In this document: positions 1 to 7,981 of the stretch, in pieces
Numbering within the stretch: position 1 is the first letter of the stretch
Layout of the letters: every line of letters begins with the position of its first letter
Assembly (NCBI GenBank): GCA_017536695.1
Contig: JAFXGX010000106.1
Span: 1 to 32,236, forward strand
From: Bacteroidaceae bacterium
Lineage (GTDB): Bacteria > Bacteroidota > Bacteroidia > Bacteroidales > Bacteroidaceae
Direction: 5' to 3'
DNA length: 32,236 nucleotides
Position numbers and translations under genes: made by a program
The notes under the pieces: model-generated
Seen by the model: the letters and a program-made list of their open reading frames with translations, nothing else
Told to the model about the DNA's origin: nothing
Database searches by the model: none

Positions 1-1503
1 GACTACTGCGTGACAATTCAGCTGACGAAGGCTCTTGCAACCAGAAAAGGCGCCGTCACCTACCGACTCTATTGTCGCGGGCAATATCACATACCTCAGC
101 AGACTATGCTTCCTGAAAGCATTCTTGCCTATTCTCGTGGGAAGCAGTTCTTTGGGGAAGTCTGCCGCATTACAGATTTCTGTACCCCAGCCATCAATGA
201 TTGTCTTTGTCCTTTTGTCAACAAGCACCTGCCCGTTGCTGTAATAATATTCGTTGTCCTTGTCTACATCAACCCTCACAAGCTCTGGGCAGTCAACGAA
301 TACTGCACCATAACGGCCGAACTCCTTGAGAGATTCAGGAAGAGAGACATACCTCAGTTTCTGACACCCATAGAAAGCACCTTGAGGAATATTTTCCACG
401 CCATTCTCCACTATTACTTCTTCAACTCCACTATCCATAAGGATTTCGTAATGGATTCTCCTCACACTACCGGGAATAACCAGCTTCTTGAGTTCCTTAC
501 AACACACAAAAGCACTTCTCTCAATTGTTTCAAGGGATGAAGGCAACTTTATCTTCTTTATTTTACTACCGTAAAAGGCGCAACTTGATATTACCTTTAC
601 TCCTTCAGGAACAATCGTCGTTCCCTCGCACCCTTGCAATAGACAGCCTGTCGCACTCTCAATGATTGCATTGCATCCCTTACGGCTGTCATAGACCTTG
701 TTGCCTTTCTTGACCTTGATTACCTTCAAGGAATCGCACGAGATAAAAGCTTGCTCATCGATTTCGGTTACAGATGCAGGTATCTCCAGGCACTCAATTG
801 AAGTTCCAATGAACGCCCAACGCCCAATCCGCCTCAGTCCCTCGGAGAATTTTACTGCTACCAACGAACCGCAACCGTTGAAAGCAAAAGGCTCAATAAT
901 CTCCACACTCGGTGGAAAATTCAACTCAAAAGGTTCTATTGAGGAATCCTGACAACTTATAAAAGCATTACCGGCAATAACCTCAACACCGTCCGGAATT
1001 ACAGTCGCCTTGCATCCCACAAGCAACGTGTTTGTCCTTGTCCTTATGATGGCATTGCAATCTCCCCGGCTATCAAAAGTCTTGTTATGACAGTCTACTG
1101 CCAGATGTTCCAGCGAACTCAATCCCATAAAAGCGTAATCACCTATTTCACTTACCTTCGAAGATATTGTAAGGCTCTTCAGATTAATGCACCCGTTAAA
1201 TGCAAACTCCTTGATTGAACGAATTGTGTTAGGCATAACAACAGAGAGCAGTTCATAATTGTATTCAAAAGCCCTTTCTCCGATAGCCGTTACAGTGTAC
1301 TCTTTGCCGTCATAGTTTACTTTTTCGGGAATAAAGACAACATCCTTGTAGAAGCCTTTCTTATCAGCAGGATAAGTTACCTCAACCATATTATTCTCTT
1401 CAGAAGTAATATTGTAATAGATGCCATCGACCTCAAAGTCGTGGGCGACTGCCAGGCAAGGCAGCAACACCGCCAACAGACAAACAAAAATATTCTTTTT
1501 CAT
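1..1503 (-). CDS. BspA-like leucine-rich repeat secreted protein, C-terminus cut by window edge
   Basis: The minus strand is open without a stop from the ATG at 1501-1503 to the window start (501 codons), so the C-terminus lies outside. Residues 1-20 form a signal peptide (MKKN, hydrophobic core, then AVAHDF). Next comes the N-terminal domain shared with the two upstream genes (DGIYYNITSEE, VNYDGKEYTVTAIGERAF). The rest is LRR_5/BspA repeats of about 23 residues with the pattern IP.(S/G)V..I...AF..C.(S/L)L. The BspA signature YDSR..CNAII occurs twice. It is the last visible gene of a three-gene operon, 18 nt after its upstream neighbour. Known family members are surface or secreted proteins linked to adhesion to host proteins or other cells; the ligand cannot be read here. 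No anchoring or type IX sorting domain is visible, but the end is missing. Confidence 0.9.
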   Translation of the reverse strand, partial: MKKNIFVCLLAVLLPCLAVAHDFEVDGIYYNITSEENNMVEVTYPADKKGFYKDVVFIPEKVNYDGKEYTVTAIGERAFEYNYELLSVVMPNTIRSIKEFAFNGCINLKSLTISSKVSEIGDYAFMGLSSLEHLAVDCHNKTFDSRGDCNAIIRTRTNTLLVGCKATVIPDGVEVIAGNAFISCQDSSIEPFELNFPPSVEIIEPFAFNGCGSLVAVKFSEGLRRIGRWAFIGTSIECLEIPASVTEIDEQAFISCDSLKVIKVKKGNKVYDSRKGCNAIIESATGCLLQGCEGTTIVPEGVKVISSCAFYGSKIKKIKLPSSLETIERSAFVCCKELKKLVIPGSVRRIHYEILMDSGVEEVIVENGVENIPQGAFYGCQKLRYVSLPESLKEFGRYGAVFVDCPELVRVDVDKDNEYYYSNGQVLVDKRTKTIIDGWGTEICNAADFPKELLPTRIGKNAFRKHSLLRYVILPATIESVGDGAFSGCKSLRQLNCHAVV

Positions 1504-1521
1504 ATTCTCATGTTGTTATTG

Positions 1522-3213
1522 TCAGTTCTCTATTATACGCTTGAACTCTTTCCAGCCCGGCGCGTTCCTGTAGGCGTCGAGTGCCCCCTCGGGCACTACT
1601 ACAGTCACACATTCCTCAATTGGGATGTTCCAGTCACTTTCGTAATTGTTAAGGACAAAAGCCTTATCTCCAAGCACAGGCGGTACCTTGCCGGCGCAAT
1701 GTATGAGCCGCAATGACGGACAAGCGTAGAATGCATAGGATTCAATCTCCTCAACCGACTCGGGGAGCCATACGCTTGTAAGCAAGCGGAAACCTGCAAA
1801 TGCCTGCGAAGCAATCTTCTTTGGCATATACTGGCGCAATCCATGGTCAATCCGGCACTGGTCAAGAGCATAGCCACTGATGACAGTGAGTGTCTTCTTG
1901 TCAATAATGGCATTGCCGTAACAATAGAAATAGGGATTCTCCTCGGGGATTACAACCTCAGAGAGCAGATGACAATCACCGAACAGGAACCTGTACTTCT
2001 CATCAGGATTACCTATTTTCTTCAATGATACCGGCAAATGGACTCTTCTCAAATTGATGCAGTTGCTGAACGCAGAAGTCTCAATACTCTCTACCCCCTC
2101 CTTTACAATAATCTCTTCAAGCCCGAAGCAAGAAGAGAAAGCACGGCTGCCAATACTCTTCACACTACCAGGGACAACAATGCGTTTCATTGCATCACTG
2201 CCATTGAAAGCACCGTTCTCAATCTTTACGACTGAAGAAGGTATCTCAACCGAAGGCACATCCACGCCGCCGAATGCACTGTTCCCTATTACCTTTACAC
2301 CCTCAGGTATTACTGTTTCTACGCATGCCTGAATAAGCCTGTCGCCGGTGCTCTCGATGATTGCGTTGCATCCCTTGCGGCTGTCATAGACCTTGTTTCC
2401 CCTTTTTACCTTTATTGACGTGAGTTTGGGGTTGTTACGGAAAGCACTCGGGTCAATCCTTTTGACCGATTTCGGGATGACAAGACTCTCTATTGATGTT
2501 CCGTCAAAAGCCCAGCCCTCAATAACTTCAACGCCTTCGTGCAGCACAACCGCGTTCAGCCATTCTCGTCCTGCGAATGCGCTCGACTTGATAACCTTGA
2601 CACTGCCTGGAATTTCAAGAGCAAAAGGTTCTACCCCATTTTCAGGCACGGGCCAAAAGGCATTACGGGCGATAACCTCAACACCATCGGGGATTACAGT
2701 GCTCTTGCAGCCGAACTGCAATGTAGCCGTCTTGCTCTTGATGATTGCATTGCATCCTTTGCGGCTGTCGTAGACCTTGTTGCCCTCATCAACAACAAGG
2801 TTTGTCAAAGATGCGAGAATCTGGAATGCTCCGGGCTCAATTTCCATTACGCTTGCCGGAACTGTAATGCTCTTCAACTGAGGACAAGATGCGAATGCAC
2901 AATTCTTTATAAGAAGGATAGTGTTGGGCATCACAACCGACAGAAGTTCCTCATGGTCGGTAAAAGCCCTCTCTCCAATGGCAGTAACGGTATACTCCTT
3001 GCCACCGTAGTTCACTTTCTCGGGTACAAAGACAACATCTTTGTAGAACTTGCGCTTAATTGCATACTTTTCATCCTCGTTGCATGTAACCTCAACGGTT
3101 CTCTCTTCCTCGGATGTTATGTTGTAGCAGATTCCGTCTACAATAAAATCATGTGCGAATACACGGCATGGCAACAGAACAGCCAGCACTATGCCCAAAA
3201 CTATATTTTTCAT
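1522..3213 (-). CDS. BspA-like leucine-rich repeat secreted protein
   Basis: The product has 563 residues. A signal peptide (MKNIVLGIVLAVLLPCRVFA, cleavage before HDF) precedes the shared N-terminal domain DFIVDGICYNITSEEE, which leads to VTAIGERAF. About fifteen LRR_5-type repeats follow. The signature GNKVYDSRKGCNAII appears twice (near residues 140 and 275), each time followed by a hydrophobic strand and the pattern (V/T)VIP(D/E)GV. The protein ends with DAYRNAPGWKEFKRIIEN, a usual end for this family, so it looks complete. I see no C-terminal sorting domain or transmembrane anchor, so it is probably released or held non-covalently after leaving the cytoplasm. It lies 12 nt after the upstream paralogue and 18 nt before the downstream one. 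Role in adhesion or binding is inferred from BspA relatives only. Confidence 0.93.
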   Translation of the reverse strand: MKNIVLGIVLAVLLPCRVFAHDFIVDGICYNITSEEERTVEVTCNEDEKYAIKRKFYKDVVFVPEKVNYGGKEYTVTAIGERAFTDHEELLSVVMPNTILLIKNCAFASCPQLKSITVPASVMEIEPGAFQILASLTNLVVDEGNKVYDSRKGCNAIIKSKTATLQFGCKSTVIPDGVEVIARNAFWPVPENGVEPFALEIPGSVKVIKSSAFAGREWLNAVVLHEGVEVIEGWAFDGTSIESLVIPKSVKRIDPSAFRNNPKLTSIKVKRGNKVYDSRKGCNAIIESTGDRLIQACVETVIPEGVKVIGNSAFGGVDVPSVEIPSSVVKIENGAFNGSDAMKRIVVPGSVKSIGSRAFSSCFGLEEIIVKEGVESIETSAFSNCINLRRVHLPVSLKKIGNPDEKYRFLFGDCHLLSEVVIPEENPYFYCYGNAIIDKKTLTVISGYALDQCRIDHGLRQYMPKKIASQAFAGFRLLTSVWLPESVEEIESYAFYACPSLRLIHCAGKVPPVLGDKAFVLNNYESDWNIPIEECVTVVVPEGALDAYRNAPGWKEFKRIIEN

Positions 3214-3225
3214 ATCAAACAGTTT

Positions 3226-4929
3226 CTAAAAGGAGCGATCATTTTCTTTTATATGCTTGAACTCTTTCCATCCGGGAGCGTTCCTGTAGGCATCGAGTGT
3301 GCCTTGGGGAACAAGCAGCACAGCTCTCTCATGCAAAGGAAGCGTGTGGTCATGCATACTTTTACTTGTTGCGAATGCGTCATCGGCAAGCAGTGGCGGA
3401 ACCTGGGCTCTGCACACGATCAGGCGCAGGGCTTTACAGCCGTAGAATGCACGTTCATCAATCTCCTCCAATGTCTCGGGGAGTGTCACCTCCGCCAAAA
3501 GTTCGTGACCTTCGAATGCCCTTCGGCCAATCTTCTTTGCCTTCAGGCGGACAAAACCGTTTCCCACATAACACCGGTCGATACCCCAGCCGTCAATTAC
3601 CGTTCTTGTCTCCTTTTCAAGCAATACGCTTCCGTTGCAGTAGTATGTTTCGTTCTCATTGCCGAGGCTGACCCACTCAAGTTCGCGGCAAGCCCCAAAC
3701 AAGCCATTGTGAGAATAGTAGCTTTCAATTCTTCCGAACGTGATAGGGAGAGTGGCTCTCTTAAGTCTCGTACAGTGACTGAAAGCATCCTCGCCTATTT
3801 TTTCTACTCCATCTTCTACTATAACCTCCTCGATACCGCTCGCGCTGAAAGCAGAACTCTCTATTACCTTCACATTTCCCGGTACAACAACTTTCTTTAG
3901 TTCCCTGCAATCCCAAAAAGCACCAGATTCAATGACCTCAACTGATGATGGGAATTTCACCTCTTTTATTGCACATTTTGCAAAGGCATCGGAACCTATA
4001 ATCTTCACACCCTCGGGAACAGAAGATACAGAACAGCCCAACACCAATTTATCGCTCTCACTTTCAATGATTGCATTGCACCCCTTACGGCTGTCATATA
4101 CTTTGTTGCCCCTTTTAACCTTTATGACCTTCAATGAATCACACGCAGCGAAAGCTCCGGGTTCAATTTCTGTAACAGAAGCAGGAATGACAACACGCTC
4201 GATTGGCGTTCCAATGAATGAACTGCCACCAATTTTTTTCAGTCCCTCTGAGAAATGAACTGCCTTAAGAGGTAAACAGCCTGCAAATGCCTGATGTTCA
4301 ATGACCTCTACGCTCTTCGGAATAGTAATCTCAAAAGGCTCCATATCATATCCACCCCAGCAAGTCATGAAAGCGCCATTGGCAATAACCTTCACTCCAT
4401 CGGGAATAACCGTAGTCTTACAAGCGAGATACAGAGTGTTGGAGTTAGTCTTTATAATAGCATTGCAACCCTCACGGCTGTCGAAGAACTCGTTTTTCTC
4501 ATCCACAGAAAGATTCTCCAACGATGACAACCCACGAAACGAAAAATTTTGGAAATCCTTTACATTCTCAGGAATTGTCAGGCTCTTTAATTTCAGGCAA
4601 TTTGCAAACGCATCGTGCCCTATATAAACAATACTCTTCGGCATTGCCACCGACAACAGTTCATCATTAAGTTCAAAGGCTTTCTCTCCTATGGCAGTTA
4701 CAGCATACTCCTTGCCGTCGTGATTGACTTTCTCGGGTACAAAGACAACATCTTTGTAGAACTTACGGTATACATTCTCAGGCTGTTCATCACTGTTGAA
4801 TGTTACCTCAACGGTTTTCTCCTCTTCCGAAGTGATGTTGTAACAGACACCATCAACAATAAAATCATGCGCCGATGCACAGCAAGGCAACAACACCGCC
4901 AACAGGCTGAAAACAAAATTCCTTTTCAT
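3226..4929 (-). CDS. BspA-like leucine-rich repeat secreted protein, first gene of operon
   Basis: The product has 567 residues. Residues 1-20 are a signal peptide with an ASA cleavage site before HDF. The N-terminal domain DFIVDGVCYNITSEEE and the VTAIGEKAF motif match the two downstream paralogues. LRR_5 repeats fill the rest, with YDSR(K/E)GCNAII signatures near residues 150 and 280. The end (DAYRNAPGWKEFKHIKEN) resembles that of its neighbour, then adds four residues. A good Bacteroidales promoter lies about 55 nt upstream (4985-5015), so this is probably the first gene of the three-gene set. Divergence is strongest in the repeat faces, while the N-terminal domain and the YDSR blocks are nearly constant, as expected for duplicated binding proteins that diversify their ligand surface. 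That interpretation is inference; family membership is clear. Confidence 0.93.
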   Translation of the reverse strand: MKRNFVFSLLAVLLPCCASAHDFIVDGVCYNITSEEEKTVEVTFNSDEQPENVYRKFYKDVVFVPEKVNHDGKEYAVTAIGEKAFELNDELLSVAMPKSIVYIGHDAFANCLKLKSLTIPENVKDFQNFSFRGLSSLENLSVDEKNEFFDSREGCNAIIKTNSNTLYLACKTTVIPDGVKVIANGAFMTCWGGYDMEPFEITIPKSVEVIEHQAFAGCLPLKAVHFSEGLKKIGGSSFIGTPIERVVIPASVTEIEPGAFAACDSLKVIKVKRGNKVYDSRKGCNAIIESESDKLVLGCSVSSVPEGVKIIGSDAFAKCAIKEVKFPSSVEVIESGAFWDCRELKKVVVPGNVKVIESSAFSASGIEEVIVEDGVEKIGEDAFSHCTRLKRATLPITFGRIESYYSHNGLFGACRELEWVSLGNENETYYCNGSVLLEKETRTVIDGWGIDRCYVGNGFVRLKAKKIGRRAFEGHELLAEVTLPETLEEIDERAFYGCKALRLIVCRAQVPPLLADDAFATSKSMHDHTLPLHERAVLLVPQGTLDAYRNAPGWKEFKHIKENDRSF

Positions 4930-4984
4930 ATCATCGCTTTTTATGTGTTTCTACTTATATGACGTTCAAAAAAAAGAAACATTA

Positions 4985-5015
4985 CAAAATTATAAGATAT
5001 TTTTTGAAAACTAAA
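4985..5015 (-). promoter_or_regulatory. Predicted promoter of the BspA-like operon
   Basis: On the minus strand TAATTTTG (4985-4992) fits the -7 consensus TAnnTTTG. It lies 19 nt from TTTA (5012-5015), one base off the -33 TTTG. The predicted transcript starts near 4978, giving a leader of about 50 nt. The surrounding DNA is strongly AT-rich. Confidence 0.55.
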
Positions 5016-5077
5016 GACTATATCACTTATAAAGCAATGGAGAGAACCTACCGCTGATAAAAAATCCGACACTATCA

Positions 5078-5109
5078 GTTGCAGATATCATCCATTATAA
5101 ATAATTTTG
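5078..5109 (+). promoter_or_regulatory. Predicted promoter of the TM2/DUF2752 pair
   Basis: TAATTTTG at 5102-5109 matches the -7 consensus TAnnTTTG. GTTG at 5078-5081 is one base off TTTG, with a 20-nt spacer. Transcription would start near 5116, about 40 nt before the ATG at 5155. It is divergent from the BspA operon promoter less than 100 nt away. Confidence 0.5.
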
Positions 5110-5154
5110 CAGTGATAGTGGAAAAGCGATTATAAACTTCAAAGACCATAGATT

Positions 5155-5472
5155 ATGCCATTCTGTAGAAATTGCGGAGCAGAAGTAAATGAGAATGCTG
5201 CCATATGCGTACATTGCGGTGCATGGATTAACGAGAATGCCAACAACACCCCCAGCCAGGCCAACGACAACCAGTGGCTTATCGTGCTGTTGTTATGTTT
5301 CTTCTTGGGAGGTTTGGGTGTACACCGTTTCTATGTAGGTAAGACCGCAACAGGAATTGTCCAGTTGCTTACACTCGGAGGATGCGGCATATGGGCGCTT
5401 ATTGACTTCATAATGATTCTTGTAGGCAGCTTTACCGATGCTAACGGCAACACAATCAAGAGCCGTCTGTAA
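5155..5472 (+). CDS. Zinc-ribbon and TM2 domain membrane protein
   Basis: The product has 105 residues. The N-terminus is a short zinc ribbon with four cysteines (C4, C7, C18, C21 in FCRNCG and CVHCG). After a polar linker rich in Asn comes a TM2 domain: two membrane segments (about residues 42-55 and 68-95) around the signature GGLGVHRFYVGK, with a charged Asp in ALIDFIM. The TM2 family is widespread and poorly understood in bacteria. The neighbouring DUF2752 gene overlaps its end by 35 nt in another frame, so the two are probably co-translated. Such TM2/DUF2752 pairs are, to my knowledge, common in Bacteroidota, but no reaction can be assigned. The zinc ribbon probably faces the cytoplasm. 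Confidence 0.9.
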   Translation: MPFCRNCGAEVNENAAICVHCGAWINENANNTPSQANDNQWLIVLLLCFFLGGLGVHRFYVGKTATGIVQLLTLGGCGIWALIDFIMILVGSFTDANGNTIKSRL

Positions 5473-5740
5473 ACTTGCAGTCCTGCTGCTGTTGCCGATA
5501 GCGCTCTATCTTGTCCCGACAGACGGGATATTCAACGGCGAGAGCATATGCCTGTTCAAACGGTTCCTCAACACCGAGTGCTGGGGATGCGGCATGACAC
5601 GTGCCTTCTTCTCGCTCATGTACGGACGCATAGGTCAGGCATGGGAATACAATCCGCTGATAACGGTTGTCTTTCCGCTACTGCTTTGGATATGGTGCAA
5701 AGAGCTGTGGCAGACTTTCAAAAAGACAAGATTATCTTAA
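5438..5740 (+). CDS. DUF2752 family small membrane protein
   Basis: The product has 100 residues. It has the DUF2752 layout: a first hydrophobic segment (about residues 12-25), a cysteine-containing loop with the signature CWGCGMTRAFFSL (family form CP.CG.TRA), then NPL followed by a second hydrophobic segment (about residues 74-88) and a basic tail. The ATG at 5438 lies inside the upstream TM2 gene; it is the only ATG in frame that keeps the first membrane segment whole, and the 35-nt overlap suggests translational coupling. The family function is unknown. The gene is followed by a strong stem-loop at 5761-5802. Confidence 0.85.
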   Translation: MLTATQSRAVCKLAVLLLLPIALYLVPTDGIFNGESICLFKRFLNTECWGCGMTRAFFSLMYGRIGQAWEYNPLITVVFPLLLWIWCKELWQTFKKTRLS

Positions 5741-5760
5741 GAGGTATTTGTCACATAAAT

Positions 5761-5802
5761 ACACGAGAGATGAGCAGCCGAATGGCTGCTCATCTCTCGT
5801 GT
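5761..5802. terminator. Shared stem-loop between convergent DUF2752 gene and tyrS
   Basis: A perfect 18-bp inverted repeat (5761-5778 with 5785-5802) encloses a 6-nt loop (CGAATG). It sits between two converging genes, 20 nt after one stop and 13 nt after the other. Neither side has a long T-run, so it may work as a bidirectional terminator or as a 3' mRNA-protecting hairpin. Confidence 0.75.
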
Positions 5803-5815
5803 AAATTATCAGTAA

Positions 5816-7111
5816 TTACTTCGCTATAATGAGGAAGTAGTTCTTCTTGCCTTTCTGAACAAGGATATACTTGTCATTGAGCAGATTCTCACAATTGATA
5901 ACCTGGTCGAAGGCAGAAAGTTTCTCCTTGTTTACAGAGACGCCACCACCCTGCACCAGCTTGCGCATCTCGCCCTTTGAAGAGAAGATTGCAGCAAGGT
6001 CGGTCGTAAGGTCTACTGCCTTCACGCCCTGCGCAAGCGCATCGCGTGACACCTCGAACTGGGGCACACCGTCGAACACTGCAAGAAGAGTATCCTCATC
6101 GAGTGAGCGCAAAGCCTCGGTAGATGCATTGCCGAAGAGGATGTTCGATGCCTCGACGGCCTTGTTATACTCCTCCTCGCCATGAACAAGCAGTGTAACC
6201 TCCATTGCCAGACGCTTCTGCAACAGACGCATGTGGGGAGCCTGAGCATGCTCGGCAACAAGAGCCTCTATCTCCTCGCGGCATATTGATGTGAATATCT
6301 TGATATACTTCTCGGCATCCTCGTCACTTACGTTAAGCCAGAACTGGTAGAAACGGTATGGCGATGTGTAGCGCTTGTCAAGCCATATGTTGCCCTGCTC
6401 GGTCTTGCCGAACTTCTTGCCGTCAGCCTTTGTGATAAGAGGGCATGTGAGCGCAAACACCTCGTTGCCCGACATCTTACGTATCATCTCGGTACCGGTA
6501 GTGATGTTGCCCCACTGGTCGGCACCGCCAAGCTGGAGCTTGCATCCGTAAGCCTCGTTCAGATGAACATAGTCGTAACCCTGCAGCAACTGGTATGTAA
6601 ACTCGGTAAATGACATGCCGTCAGTACCGGCCTCGCCCGAAAGACGGCGCTTTACTGAATCCTTTGACATCATGTAGTTCACGGTAATCATCTTACCGAT
6701 GTTGCGGATGAAATCGAGGAATGTGAACTCCTTCATCCAGTCGTAGTTGTTCACGAGCACTGCCGCATTGGGCGCATCGCTGTCAAAATCGAGGAAACGT
6801 GCAAGCTGTTTCTTCAGTGCCTCCTGATTGTGGCGTAGCTTCTCCTCATCGATTAGGACACGCTCCTTTGACTTGCCCGATGGGTCACCTATCATACCTG
6901 TGGCACCACCGATAAGAGCTATGGGCTTGTGGCCGCAAAGCTGGAAGTGACGCAGCATCATCACACCTACAAGGTGACCGATGTGGAGCGAGTCCGCTGT
7001 AGGGTCAATGCCCAGGTAAGCGCTTGTAAGCTCCTTCTGCAACTGTTCCTCTGTTCCGGGGGTCATATCCTGAATCATACCCCTCCATTTAAGTTCCTGT
7101 ACAAAATTCAT
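5816..7111 (-). CDS. tyrS: Tyrosyl-tRNA synthetase
   Basis: The product has 431 residues and charges tRNA-Tyr with tyrosine in the cytoplasm, using ATP. It is a class I synthetase. The HIGH signature is intact at residues 43-46, and the KMSKS loop is KFGKT at 233-237, as in many bacterial TyrRS. Other landmarks are the tyrosine-pocket region around QLLQGYDY and [10 protein letters not shown]. The C-terminal 80 residues form an S4-like RNA-binding domain ([13 protein letters not shown], followed by [13 protein letters not shown]). The length is normal for the bacterial enzyme. It lies 28 nt after the metallo-hydrolase gene on the same strand and is probably the last gene of the tamL operon. 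No T-box or other leader structure is seen in the short gap. Confidence 0.98.
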   Translation of the reverse strand: MNFVQELKWRGMIQDMTPGTEEQLQKELTSAYLGIDPTADSLHIGHLVGVMMLRHFQLCGHKPIALIGGATGMIGDPSGKSKERVLIDEEKLRHNQEALKKQLARFLDFDSDAPNAAVLVNNYDWMKEFTFLDFIRNIGKMITVNYMMSKDSVKRRLSGEAGTDGMSFTEFTYQLLQGYDYVHLNEAYGCKLQLGGADQWGNITTGTEMIRKMSGNEVFALTCPLITKADGKKFGKTEQGNIWLDKRYTSPYRFYQFWLNVSDEDAEKYIKIFTSICREEIEALVAEHAQAPHMRLLQKRLAMEVTLLVHGEEEYNKAVEASNILFGNASTEALRSLDEDTLLAVFDGVPQFEVSRDALAQGVKAVDLTTDLAAIFSSKGEMRKLVQGGGVSVNKEKLSAFDQVINCENLLNDKYILVQKGKKNYFLIIAK

Positions 7112-7139
7112 AGCTGTTATATTTTAATCGTTAACATTC

Positions 7140-7943
7140 TTAAAGCCTGTAGAGCGGTGACGGCGTAGTACGCTTGAGTACATTGAGCTGTACATCCTTG
7201 CCGGCAATGATGCCGTACTGCGAGAACTCCATTGTCACTGCCTTGTAGGCAAGTTCAGGATGATTGTTCTCCTCGCTAAGATGACAGAGCCATATATATT
7301 TCAGATGCTCATTGAAATGAGATGCAAGATACTTCGCTGTCTCCTGGTTGCTCATATGCCCGCGGGGACCCGACACACGTACCTTGAGGAACTGCGGATA
7401 GCGTCCCATGGCAAGCATCTGCTCTTCATAGTTGGACTCGATGACAAGGTAGTTTGCCTGGTCGATATACGATGATACCACTTCAGTTATCTCGCCGAGG
7501 TCGGTTGCGATACAGAACTTCTTCTCGCCGACTTCAATGAAATAACCAACATTGTCGCTGCCGTCGTGCGGCACCTCGAACGGGGTAATCTCAAAATCGC
7601 GGAAGATGATTTTCTCCTCTTTCTCTACATAGCGCACATACATCGGGTCGATGAGTTTGGTCGTACAATAGTTATGTGTTATACCCTTGTGCACCTCCTT
7701 GGTCGCATATACCGGGATATTGGCCTTTCCCGAAATGACACCCAACGACTTTATGTGGTCGGCATGGTCATGTGTCACGAAAATGGCACAGATTGACTCA
7801 AACGGGATATTCTCCTTCTTCAAGGCCGCACGTATGGTCTTCGAAGGGATACCCGCATCAATGAGAATGCCATAATCGCCCACCCCAAGGTAGTAGCAAT
7901 TTCCGCAGCTTCCGCTGCCAATACTCATAAAACGAATCTCCAT
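7140..7943 (-). CDS. Metallo-beta-lactamase-fold hydrolase, YycJ/WalJ-like
   Basis: The product has 267 residues from the chosen start. The opening MEIRFMSIGSGSCGNCYYL is typical of YycJ/WalJ-like MBL hydrolases. The metal-binding motif THDHADH (H58, D59, H60, D62, H63) is complete, and further ligand candidates are the His of EVPHD, the Asp of IATDLG and the C-terminal HLSEENNHPE. Relatives are proposed to act as exonucleases or in DNA and cell-wall maintenance; the substrate here is unknown. The frame is open upstream to an ATG at 7982 that overlaps the tamL stop by one base (TGATG). That would add 13 residues not seen in relatives, so I prefer 7943, but re-initiation at 7982 is possible. 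It lies between tamL and tyrS. Confidence 0.88.
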   Translation of the reverse strand: MEIRFMSIGSGSCGNCYYLGVGDYGILIDAGIPSKTIRAALKKENIPFESICAIFVTHDHADHIKSLGVISGKANIPVYATKEVHKGITHNYCTTKLIDPMYVRYVEKEEKIIFRDFEITPFEVPHDGSDNVGYFIEVGEKKFCIATDLGEITEVVSSYIDQANYLVIESNYEEQMLAMGRYPQFLKVRVSGPRGHMSNQETAKYLASHFNEHLKYIWLCHLSEENNHPELAYKAVTMEFSQYGIIAGKDVQLNVLKRTTPSPLYRL

Positions 7944-7981
7944 ATATATAATTTTCTTTTTTCCAAACAAAGCACCGTACA

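Noticed and set aside
2539-3900. Long plus-strand open frame (453 codons) opposite the BspA-like genes.
   Set aside because: It lies antisense to two clear LRR genes, spans their junction, has no domain or start signal, and arises from the codon bias of the repeats on the other strand.
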